Origin: Pleurocapsa minor GSE-CHR-MK 17-07R
Lineage (GTDB): Bacteria; Chloroflexota; Anaerolineae; Aggregatilineales; Phototrophicaceae
DNA length: 64,000 nucleotides
Assembly (NCBI GenBank): GCA_019359125.1
Contig: JAHHHY010000003.1
Coordinates: forward strand, 215,853-279,852
Direction of reading: 5' to 3'
The translations under genes and the position numbers were made by a program. Within the stretch, counting starts at the first letter, position 1; the number at the start of each line of letters is the position of its first letter. The notes beneath the pieces were generated by a model, which did no database searches, was not told the DNA's origin, and worked only from the letters and a program-made list of their open reading frames with translations. This document shows positions 47,135-55,441 of the stretch, piece after piece.

Positions 47135-48229
47135 CTAGTCGCAGGCGCTCGTCGCGGTAGTCGCGTCGAAGTTGCGGCCCACATGGACCAGGTCAAAGAT
47201 ATTGACCGTGGTATCAAGGTTCATGTCACCTTCGTACGACGCGTTGATGTCTACGCCGCTGTCGCCAAAGTCTCCACCGATGATGGTGGCGTCGGTATTG
47301 CTGATGACGCCATCATCATTGGCATCGCCCGCCAGCAGCGTGATCACGCCCGACGTGCCGATGAGCGAATCCGCATTCTGCGCTGAGCCGGTGTCGCCCA
47401 GGTTGACCGGGCTGGTGCTGCACGCCAGGTGTCCCCACATATCGGCGGCCACGTCGATATTCAACGTGTTGTTCGAGTCATTCGCCGTGGCATAGCTGCC
47501 ACCGACAACACCACTGCCATTTTCGACATACAGATAACCGGCATCCATGGTGAGCGAGGTCTGGTAGCTGCCTTCGGCAGCGTCGGTATACTGCTTTGGC
47601 CCTAGATCAAGCGTGACCGTGCTCAGGCTGCCAATTGAGTCCGAGTCACTGCGCACCGTGACATCGCCCGACAGCCAGGCCAGGTCAATATCGTTGACCG
47701 TGACGTTCAGGTCGTTGACCGTACGCAGCCAGCCGGTCAGGGGTGCGCCATACTGGTCAGACAGCTTGAAGGTGTCGTCGACAAACGTAACACTCACGCT
47801 GCCGTCGGCGCTGGTGAGGTCGGTGTCTGCCGTCAGCGAATAGCTGCCGAGCGTGAAATCGGTCACGTTGACAACATCGGCGTTCTGGCGGCTGACGCCA
47901 TACAGCGCGAGGGTATTCTCGCCAATCAGCAGGCCATCGCTCGCCAGCGAGCTGAACGTGCCTGGCGTGTAACTGGTCGGCTCAGAACCCGAGTAATCGC
48001 CTGCCGAGATGCTGGTGCCAAACTGGAAGCCGAACACATTGTTGTCGGTATAGACGCCAGAACATTCGGCTACCACCGGGATCGTGTCGCCTTCATTGAT
48101 GGACGTCACCGTGGAGTCAAGGTAACACCCATTGACATCGGCATCCGGGTTGGATGTGCCGGCACTAACGCTGGTGACGAGGACGAACAGACCGAGAATC
48201 CCGAGGATAACACTTACTTTGCGGAGCAC
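47135..48229 (-). CDS. Secreted protein with C-terminal type-I-like dockerin
   Basis: Signal peptide; C-term LLAGDANDDGVISNTDATIIGGDFGDSGVDINASYEGDMNLDTTVNIFDLVHVGRNFD (two DxNxDGxxxxxD-like Ca loops). Confidence 0.78.
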   Translation of the reverse strand: MLRKVSVILGILGLFVLVTSVSAGTSNPDADVNGCYLDSTVTSINEGDTIPVVAECSGVYTDNNVFGFQFGTSISAGDYSGSEPTSYTPGTFSSLASDGLLIGENTLALYGVSRQNADVVNVTDFTLGSYSLTADTDLTSADGSVSVTFVDDTFKLSDQYGAPLTGWLRTVNDLNVTVNDIDLAWLSGDVTVRSDSDSIGSLSTVTLDLGPKQYTDAAEGSYQTSLTMDAGYLYVENGSGVVGGSYATANDSNNTLNIDVAADMWGHLACSTSPVNLGDTGSAQNADSLIGTSGVITLLAGDANDDGVISNTDATIIGGDFGDSGVDINASYEGDMNLDTTVNIFDLVHVGRNFDATTATSACD

Positions 48230-48564
48230 AATTCACCTTCCTTCTTGATGGACTGACAAGGTCAGCACCGAATACTTGTCTCGCTGAATTCATACCCCTA
48301 ACGCTACCTCATAATTGTCAATACATTAATTGATGCTCCGTAAATTTTATGCACTTAATTCTATGAACTCATGATTTCACAGTGGGCTTATTTGCCCAGA
48401 CATAGCAATCAGCGCGCCTTCAGCGTGCATTTCAGGCAACGGGACGTGGCTGCCCGGCCATCATGACGACGCTACCAAACGCCGCGTAATACATCATTTA
48501 TAGATAATATGCACAAACGGGGCGCTGTTCTGTGGGGGTCGGGCGATGGCAGCGAGGCAAATAA

Positions 48565-48602
48565 AAACGCGCCCGCCGGGAAAACTTCCGGCAGGCGCGT
48601 TT
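48565..48602. terminator. Terminator sharing its core hairpin with 44485-44540
   Basis: aaacgcgcccgccgg-gaaaactt-ccggcaggcgcgttt. Confidence 0.8.
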
Positions 48603-48621
48603 CTGTGTCAGTGGGTGACGC

Positions 48622-49182
48622 TTATTCCTTCGGCTTGCTCGCGTCGTCCATCGCATCTTCCACGGCGGACTTCGCATCAGCGACGGCCTCATCGACCTTT
48701 TCGCCAGCCTTGTGTACCGACGCCTCGGCCTGCTTGGACTTTTCAGCCATGGTCGACTGGATGCCTTCGATGGCCTTCTTCGCGGCGCTGGTGGCCGATT
48801 CCACGGCGGACTTCACATCGTCGGCAATCGCGCCGCTGTCGATGTTGACTTCCGACACCTTGCCTTCTTCCACTTCGCGCACCACTTCAATGCGGACGCG
48901 GGCGATGGCCGCGCCAATCGCACCGAGGGCCGACAGCACGGGCGTGAAGAAAATCAGCGCGCCGCCCACCAGAGCGCCCACCGTCAGCGGGATCTCCATG
49001 TAGACGCGGCCTTCCTGGCTGCGCACGATCACGCGGCGCACATTGCCCGCCTGGATCAGCTCACGCACCTTCTGCACCAGCTGGTCGCCGGCCACTTCCA
49101 GTTCTTCGGTGAATGTACGGGTGTTCTTGTTTTCGGCGGATTCCGACGGATTATGGTCGTTATGGTTGTTGTGCTCGGTCAC
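48622..49182 (-). CDS. DUF4342 domain protein with Lys/Ala-rich C-terminal helical tail
   Basis: FTEELEVAGDQLVQKVRELIQAGNVRRVIVRSQEGRVYMEIPLTVGALVGGALIFFTPVLSALGAIGAAIARVRIEVVRE; GTG start at 49182 preceded by AGGGAGAG. Confidence 0.8.
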   Translation of the reverse strand: MTEHNNHNDHNPSESAENKNTRTFTEELEVAGDQLVQKVRELIQAGNVRRVIVRSQEGRVYMEIPLTVGALVGGALIFFTPVLSALGAIGAAIARVRIEVVREVEEGKVSEVNIDSGAIADDVKSAVESATSAAKKAIEGIQSTMAEKSKQAEASVHKAGEKVDEAVADAKSAVEDAMDDASKPKE

Positions 49183-49217
49183 GATATACTCTCCCTGAAT
49201 GTTCATGGCTTGCGCTT

Positions 49218-49238
49218 GTACTACTGTATACGTAGTAC
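49218..49238. promoter_or_regulatory. Candidate palindromic operator GTACTAC-N7-GTAGTAC
   Basis: Perfect 7-bp inverted arms in the intergenic region between divergent genes (48622-49182 minus and 49347-50396 plus). Confidence 0.4.
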
Positions 49239-49346
49239 TATTCGTAAAGTTTCAGCACAAATCTGATTCAGGTATACTATGGACACCAATTACTGAAGAA
49301 GTGCCATGTGGCCCATTTTCACCTCTAAACTATGAGGGAGCAGGCG

Positions 49347-50396
49347 ATGAAGACTCGCACCATCCGCATTCAGGTTGTTATTTTGCTGGTGCTTGCCCTG
49401 TTAAGCACAAGTGTATTTATGGCTCAGGCAGATTTTGGCACCGGCTGGACAGCGGAGTATTTCGCGAATGCGAATCTGCAGCCACCTGCCGTGTTCCAGC
49501 AGGGCGAGCCGAACGGCGTCAACCTGAACTGGGGCTTTGGGTCGCCGAATCCCGCCGTGCCGATAGATAACTTCTCGGCCCGCTTCACCTCCACCCAGAT
49601 TTTCAACCAGGGCACCTATGAATTCGTGGTGACGTCGGACGACGGCATCCGCGTGTTCATCGACAACGTGCTGGTGCTGGACAAGTTCATCGGCCGCCCG
49701 CAAACGACCGACCGCTTCCAGATCGCGCTGACAGCCGGCGCGCACAACCTGGTCGTGGAATATTTCGAGAGCATCGACACGGCGCTGGTGCAGGTGCAGT
49801 GGTTCCAGATCGCCGGGGCCACCCCGACCGCTATCATCGGCGGCGGCGGCACGGTCGCCACGCCATTCGGCACCCCGCCGCCCACCGTCGTCTATACCGG
49901 GCCGCTGGCCACCGTCAGCGGCGTGCGTGGCCTGGCGCTGCGTACCGGCCCGTATGTGGGCGCCAGCTTCATCACCACGCTGCCAGGCGAAACATCCTAC
50001 CCCGTGCTGGCGCGCAATATCGATGAAGGGGTCTACAACTGGTATCTGCTGCGTGTGGGCGAACGCACCGGCTGGGCCAGCGGGCGCTTCCTGCAGGTGA
50101 GCGTGCCACCGGAAGCCCTGCCGCTTCAGGGCAGCATCTTCGACCAGATCAATGACGTGCCAGAACGCAACGCGACCGCCATCACCCGCGCCGTGATGCG
50201 CCTGCGCTCCCGCCCCAGCGACCGCGTGCCGGTGCTGGCCGAACTGCCGTGGGGCGCAGTCGTCCCCATCCTGGGGCGCACCGTGCAGGCCGGCACGAAT
50301 CGCTGGTACCAGGTGCGCTATGAAGGCCAGATCGGCTGGATCGCCGCGCCCTGGGTGACCGCACAGGGCGAAATCTTCTCCGTGCCGATTCGCTGA
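49347..50396 (+). CDS. Secreted PA14-domain and SH3-domain protein
   Basis: Signal peptide; FGTGWTAEYFANANLQPPAVFQQGEPNGVNLNWGFGSPNPAVPIDNFSARFTSTQIFNQGTYEFVVTSDDGIRVFIDNVLVLD (PA14); LALRTGPYVGASFITTLPGETSYPVLAR...YNWYLLRVGERTGWASGRFL SH3. Confidence 0.88.
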   Translation: MKTRTIRIQVVILLVLALLSTSVFMAQADFGTGWTAEYFANANLQPPAVFQQGEPNGVNLNWGFGSPNPAVPIDNFSARFTSTQIFNQGTYEFVVTSDDGIRVFIDNVLVLDKFIGRPQTTDRFQIALTAGAHNLVVEYFESIDTALVQVQWFQIAGATPTAIIGGGGTVATPFGTPPPTVVYTGPLATVSGVRGLALRTGPYVGASFITTLPGETSYPVLARNIDEGVYNWYLLRVGERTGWASGRFLQVSVPPEALPLQGSIFDQINDVPERNATAITRAVMRLRSRPSDRVPVLAELPWGAVVPILGRTVQAGTNRWYQVRYEGQIGWIAAPWVTAQGEIFSVPIR

Positions 50397-50404
50397 TTCC
50401 CGGC

Positions 50405-51136
50405 ATGATCGGACGCGCGTTTTCCGCCTTTGCCGCGCTGCTGAGCGAGCTTGAAGCGCGCAATGCAGACGCACTGGAACGCGCAGCGCAGCAGATGGCG
50501 GATGCCCTCGCGTCTGACCACCTGCTGTACACCTTCGGCACCGGCCACAGCGCCTCGGTCGCCGCAGAATTCTTCCATCGGGCTGGCGGGTTAGTCCCCG
50601 TCAGCCCCATCCACGACGACACCCTCATCCTCACCAGCGGCGCCCGCCGTGCCACAGCCCTCGAACGCCAAAGCGGATTCATGAGCACGGTGCTGGCGCG
50701 CTATCCCCTGCGCGCTGGTGACCTGATCGTGATTATCAGCAGCAGCGGCCGCAATGCCGCCTGCGTGGAGACGGCGCTGTACGCGCGCGAACGCGGCGTC
50801 GGCGTGATCGCCATCACCTCGGTAGAGCACTCGAGCGCCCTGCCCGCCAGCCACGCCTCCGGCCTGCGCCTGATGGATGCCGCCGATATCGTGCTCGACA
50901 ATGGGGCCATACAAGGCGATACCCTGCTTGCGCTGGGCGAAACAGGGTATCGGGTCGGGTCGGGCTCGACAATGGCGGGGGTTTTGCTGGCGCAGGCGCT
51001 GGTCTGCCGGGCGGCAGAGCTACTGACCGAGCGCGGCCTGACAGCACCGCTGTGGGTCAGCTCGAATACCGCGCAGGGCGATGCGCTGAACGAGGCCAGC
51101 GAACAGGGCTACGCGCCGCGCATCCCGTCGCTTTAG
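50405..51136 (+). CDS. SIS domain sugar-phosphate isomerase/binding protein
   Basis: LLYTFGTGHSASVAAEFFHRAGGLVPVSPI...LRAGDLIVIISSSGRNAACVETALYARERGVGVIAITS. Confidence 0.88.
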   Translation: MIGRAFSAFAALLSELEARNADALERAAQQMADALASDHLLYTFGTGHSASVAAEFFHRAGGLVPVSPIHDDTLILTSGARRATALERQSGFMSTVLARYPLRAGDLIVIISSSGRNAACVETALYARERGVGVIAITSVEHSSALPASHASGLRLMDAADIVLDNGAIQGDTLLALGETGYRVGSGSTMAGVLLAQALVCRAAELLTERGLTAPLWVSSNTAQGDALNEASEQGYAPRIPSL

Positions 51137-52638
51137 TTCAGCGCCTGCAATTCATCGAGCAGCACATAGCCGCGCCGAATCGCGGTCAGGGCCGCGGCAT
51201 TGCGGTCACGGGCGCCCAGCTTGTCCATCACGCTGGCCAGCGCCTCGATGACATCCATCAACGGCAGGCCCAGGCGCGCAGCAATGTCTTCGTTGTCCAG
51301 CCCCGCGGCCACCAGCAGCAATAACTGGCGCTCCTGCTCGGTCGGGCGATCATTCACACGCACTGCGCCGGAAATCACTTTCTCCGCCACACCGCTGCCC
51401 AGCACCATACCCCCCTGCGCCACCTTGAAGATGCCGTCCACCAGGTCGGTTTCTTCAGACGACTTGAGCATGTAGCCATGCGCGCCGAGGCGCAGCGCCT
51501 GCATGATATAGAATTCCTCGTCGCGACCCGTCAGGATGAGCACTTTCATAGACGGGATGCGACGGCGCAGCTCCGGCAGGGCTTCCATACCGCTGCGGCG
51601 CGGCATATTCAGGTCCAGCAGCAGCACATCCGGCTGCAAATCCAGCGCCGTGGTGATGGCGGCATCGCCGTCGCCCGCCTCCCCCACGATCATCAGGCCT
51701 TCCTGCTCAGACAAAAAGCTGGCCAGCGACTTGCGCAGGATCGTGTGGTCATCGGCCAGCATGATGCGCAGCGAAGCGCGCACCGGCCGCGCGGGCTGTG
51801 TCGAGCTGGGCAGACGCGTCTGGTCCAGCGGGCCTGTATCCTTGCGATAAACCGATTCGAGCGCATTGGCCATTGATTCAGCCGTCTGAAAACGCTTGGC
51901 CGGGTTCTTCTCCAGCGCCTTCAGGATGACGCTCTCCAGCGCCGGGGGAATCGACGGGTTGATCGAGCGCGGCATCGGCGGCGCATCCTTGACATGCTGA
52001 AGCAGCAGCGCCGGAATATCGTCCTGCGAGAACGGCAGCTCGCCGGTGGCCAGCTCAAACAGCACCACGCCGAGCGAATAAATGTCGGTGCGGCGGTCAA
52101 GCGGCTGGGCCTGCGCCTGCTCTGGCGACAGATAGGCGGGCGTGCCAATAATCATGCCTGCGGCGGTGACGCGCTTGGCCTCGCGCGGCAGCGCCAGCCC
52201 CAGGTCCATGATCTTGATCTGGCCCTCAGGCGTAATTTTGATATTGGCCGGTTTCACGTCGCGGTGGATGATATTGCGTTCGTGGGCATGGTGCAGCGCC
52301 AGCGCGATCTGCCGGCCCATCTCGACCACCTGCTCTGGTGGCGACGGCACGCGGTCGCTCAGCGTATCGCCTTCCACGTACTCCACCACCAGCATATTCA
52401 TGCCATCTTCATCGAGTACGTCGTACAGCAGCATGATATTGGGGTGAGAAAGCTGCGCGGCGGCAGTGGCCTCCTGCACGAAACGCCGCTGCACGCTTTC
52501 ACGCACATGCGGCAGCAGCACCTTCAGCGCCACCTGACGATTGAGTCGACGGTCATGCACCAGGTAAACGGTCGCGGTGGACCCTTCACCAAGCAGCTTG
52601 AGAACCTCGTAGCGATTGCGAAATACTCTACCGATCAT
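51133..52638 (-). CDS. Ser/Thr kinase fused to response-regulator receiver and LuxR-like HTH
   Basis: YEVLKLLGEGSTATVYLVHD...VALKVLL...IIHRDVKPANIKI...MDLGLAL; then LRIMLADDHTILRKSLASFLSEQEGLMIVGEAGDGDAAITTALDLQPDVLLLDLNMPRRSGMEALPELRRRIPSMKVLILTG; C-term RPTEQERQLLLLVAAGLDNEDIAARLGLPLMDVIEALASVMDKLGARDRNAA. Confidence 0.92.
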   Translation of the reverse strand: MIGRVFRNRYEVLKLLGEGSTATVYLVHDRRLNRQVALKVLLPHVRESVQRRFVQEATAAAQLSHPNIMLLYDVLDEDGMNMLVVEYVEGDTLSDRVPSPPEQVVEMGRQIALALHHAHERNIIHRDVKPANIKITPEGQIKIMDLGLALPREAKRVTAAGMIIGTPAYLSPEQAQAQPLDRRTDIYSLGVVLFELATGELPFSQDDIPALLLQHVKDAPPMPRSINPSIPPALESVILKALEKNPAKRFQTAESMANALESVYRKDTGPLDQTRLPSSTQPARPVRASLRIMLADDHTILRKSLASFLSEQEGLMIVGEAGDGDAAITTALDLQPDVLLLDLNMPRRSGMEALPELRRRIPSMKVLILTGRDEEFYIMQALRLGAHGYMLKSSEETDLVDGIFKVAQGGMVLGSGVAEKVISGAVRVNDRPTEQERQLLLLVAAGLDNEDIAARLGLPLMDVIEALASVMDKLGARDRNAAALTAIRRGYVLLDELQALN

Positions 52639-52788
52639 GCATCCGGCCTGTTGTGCACCAATCTGTCCTAGAGCATAGCACACGGCGCACAATACGGAAA
52701 AAAGCTCTTATTTGGCGGCTTCTCACATGGCTCTCAACTTGCGGACGTATCATTCGTGACAAATTGCACAAGAAAGTCAGGGTAGGCT

Positions 52789-53961
52789 ATGTGGCGTTGG
52801 GGCGTGCTGGGCATCATCGGCCTGGTGATTGTGATTGGCGGATTCAGCCTGCTGGATACCAGCGGCAATGGCGCGGCGTCGGCCAGCGCGGTGCTGCCTG
52901 CACCGGCCGCCGATATCAGCGGCTTCGACCGCGCCGTGGAGCCGTGGGCGTGGCAGTTCCCCGCTGATTATGCCGCGCATGACGGCTTCCAGACCGAGTG
53001 GTGGTATTACACCGGCAATCTGGTCAGCGACGACGGCCGCCGCTTTGGCTTCCAGTTCACCGTGTTCAGGCGTGCCATCACCCCGCCGGACGCAAGTGCA
53101 GCGGATGCCTCGGCTGACAGCGAGTGGCGCAGCAATCAGCTGTATATGGCGCATTTTGCCGTCAGCGATATCGGCGGCGGGCAGTTCTATCACAGCGAAC
53201 GCTTCAGCCGTGGCGGGGCCGGGCTGGCTGGCGCGACCTGCGAGCCGGTTTGCCGCGTCTGGCTGCAGGACTGGGAAGTGCTGGCGCAGGATGCCGACAG
53301 CCTGATCACGCGCCTGTCCGCCGACGCGGGCGACTTCGCGCTGAATCTGACGCTGGAGCAGGTCAAGCCGCCTGCCCTGCAGGGCGTCGACGGGCTGAGC
53401 GCCAAGAGCGAAGAAGAAGGCAACGCCAGCTACTATTACTCGCTGACACGCCTGCCTTCTGAAGGCACCGTGCGCATCGGCGACGAAACTTTCACCGTGA
53501 CCGGGAATAGCTGGAAAGATCACGAGTTCAGCACCAGCGCGCTGGGCGCTAATGCGCTGGGCTGGGACTGGTTTGGCCTGCAACTGGACGACAACCGCGA
53601 GCTGATGGTCGGGCAGATTCGCCTGACCGACGGCGGGCGCGACCCATACTTTGGCGGCCTGCTGGTGAACGCCGACGGCACGACCGAATACCTGCCCGCC
53701 GAGTCGTTCACGATCACGCCCAGTGGCGAGACCTGGATCAGCCCACACACCGGCGCGGAGTATCCGGCCGGCTGGGAGATTGCCATTCAGCCGCAGGGCG
53801 AGCCGATCACGCTGACGCTCACCCCCCTGCTGGCCGACCAGGAACTGAACGGTGGCGGCATCGCCTACTGGGAAGGCGCGGTCCAAATCACGGGCAGCGC
53901 CACTGGCTATGGCTATGCCGAGCTGACTGGCTATGTCGATGCGATGACCGGGCGCTTTTAG
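52789..53961 (+). CDS. Lipocalin-like/carotenoid 1,2-hydratase (CrtC)-family protein
   Basis: WQFPADYAAHDGFQTEWWYYTGNLVSDDGRRFGFQFTVFRRAI...QLYMAHFAVSDIGGGQFYHSERFSRGGAGLAG...GNSWKDHEFSTSALGANALGWDWFGLQLDDNRELMV. Confidence 0.88.
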   Translation: MWRWGVLGIIGLVIVIGGFSLLDTSGNGAASASAVLPAPAADISGFDRAVEPWAWQFPADYAAHDGFQTEWWYYTGNLVSDDGRRFGFQFTVFRRAITPPDASAADASADSEWRSNQLYMAHFAVSDIGGGQFYHSERFSRGGAGLAGATCEPVCRVWLQDWEVLAQDADSLITRLSADAGDFALNLTLEQVKPPALQGVDGLSAKSEEEGNASYYYSLTRLPSEGTVRIGDETFTVTGNSWKDHEFSTSALGANALGWDWFGLQLDDNRELMVGQIRLTDGGRDPYFGGLLVNADGTTEYLPAESFTITPSGETWISPHTGAEYPAGWEIAIQPQGEPITLTLTPLLADQELNGGGIAYWEGAVQITGSATGYGYAELTGYVDAMTGRF

Positions 53962-53983
53962 CGAGCGCGTCACGCATGTATGC

Positions 53984-54128
53984 GCCACCTGGGGCTCAAA
54001 GCCCCAGGCTACGAGAAGCCCAAGTCCCTGAAGGGACTGAAAAGCCGGATTTGTTGAACTACGCCCTCAGAATTGCCGTTTTTGGAACTTGTCGGATAAG
54101 TAGCCCTGGGTTTTGAACCCAGGGCGGC
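53984..54128. repeat. Dispersed palindromic element, copy B
   Basis: gccacctggggctcaaagccccaggctacgagaagcccaagtccctgaagggactga ... agtagccctgggttttgaacccagggcggc. Confidence 0.9.
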
Positions 54129-54230
54129 GGCGCAAGGCAGCGCCACCTGGCGCTTTTAGGGCGCCCGTCATGCATCCCCCGCACTTCATGCTAGAATACG
54201 GGCAGTGTTGCGGCAAACGATGGAGCGGGG

Positions 54231-54908
54231 ATGGCTGAACAATACCAGGCCTCTGAATCGGTTGAGAACTTTCTAAAAGCGGTATATGCGCTCCAGCCAG
54301 CAGACGGGCGCGTATCGACCAATGACCTGAGCGAACGGCTGGGCATCTCCGCGCCATCGGTGACGGATATGGCCCAGCGCATGATGAATGAGGGGCTGGT
54401 CGATTATCAGAAGTATCGCGGGGTGCGGCTGACCGGCGACGGCGAGCGCATAGCCCTGCACGTGGTGCGGCGGCATCGCCTGATCGAGCTGTTTCTGGTG
54501 CGCGAGCTGGATTATCCGCTGGCCGATGTGCATGCCGAGGCCGAGGCGCTGGAACATGCCGTCAGCGACCGCTTTATCGACGCGCTGGCCGCCAAGCTGG
54601 GCGATCCGGTGTTTGACCCGCACGGCGAATCGATCCCCACGGCCGACGGCGTGGTGGACGAGCGCGAGCTGATCCGCCTGTCCGACCTGCCGGTGGGCGC
54701 GCCGGCCAAAATCAGCCAGTTCAGCACGCGCAGCTCAGACATGCTCCAGCATATTCTGGACCGCGGCTTTGAGATTGACCGCGCCGTGGTCATCACCGCG
54801 CGCGACCCGTTCGACGGCCCGATCAGCGCGCTGATCGATCAGCAGCGCACGATCATCGGGCGACAGGCCGCCTCCTGCATTTATGTGGAGCGCACGCCAC
54901 AGGCCTGA
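54231..54908 (+). CDS. DtxR/MntR-family metal-dependent transcriptional regulator
   Basis: SVENFLKAVYALQPADGRVSTNDLSERLGISAPSVTDMAQRMMNEGLVDYQKYRGVRLTGDGERIALHVVRRHRLIELFLVRELDYPLADVHAEAEALEHAVSD. Confidence 0.93.
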   Translation: MAEQYQASESVENFLKAVYALQPADGRVSTNDLSERLGISAPSVTDMAQRMMNEGLVDYQKYRGVRLTGDGERIALHVVRRHRLIELFLVRELDYPLADVHAEAEALEHAVSDRFIDALAAKLGDPVFDPHGESIPTADGVVDERELIRLSDLPVGAPAKISQFSTRSSDMLQHILDRGFEIDRAVVITARDPFDGPISALIDQQRTIIGRQAASCIYVERTPQA

Positions 54909-54910
54909 GC

Positions 54911-55441
54911 TCAGGCGGTGACGCGCTCGATGTCGCGGGCCAGCCGCAGCGTATTCAGTACCGGGCAGTTGGCATCGACGGCGGCATGCAGCCAGTCGAG
55001 CGCATCGGCCGACGCCGGGCTTTCGATATGCGCGTTATAGCGGATATTCTCGATGACCGGCGCTTTGCCCGGCGCGCCAATCACGACGGTCATGTCCAGC
55101 GTACCAGTCACATCCACACGCACACTGTCCAGCGGAACTTCCAGCAGCACCGCCTGAATCACATAGGTATGCACCAGGCAGCTTGCCAGCGCGCCCAGCA
55201 GCAGCTCCGGCGCAGTCGGCCCCAGCCCATGACCTGCCAGCGCGGGCGCGGAATCGCTGACGATGCGATGTTCGCCCATTTGCGTGGGGCGAGCGCCGGT
55301 ATTCCCGGCCAGCGCTGAGCTGGCATTAATCGTGACGACGCCCGCAGCGGCCGAGCCTTCATCGCGGGCCGCCTGCCATGTCTCGCGCTTTTCACTCATG
55401 GCGGCGGATTTGCGCGCCAGATATTCAGTCAGGTAGGCCAT
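54911..55441 (-). CDS. OsmC family protein
   Basis: HRIVSDSAPALAGHGLGPTAPELLLGALASCLVHTYVIQAVLLEVPLDSVRVDVTGTLDM...IENIRYNAHIESPASADALDWLHAAVDANCPVLNTLR. Confidence 0.9.
   Translation of the reverse strand: MAYLTEYLARKSAAMSEKRETWQAARDEGSAAAGVVTINASSALAGNTGARPTQMGEHRIVSDSAPALAGHGLGPTAPELLLGALASCLVHTYVIQAVLLEVPLDSVRVDVTGTLDMTVVIGAPGKAPVIENIRYNAHIESPASADALDWLHAAVDANCPVLNTLRLARDIERVTA

Noticed and set aside
17028-53961. Carotenoid biosynthesis cluster
   Set aside because: CrtI-like and CrtC-like genes are 34 kb apart with no other crt genes, and both families include non-carotenoid members; not enough to call a pathway.
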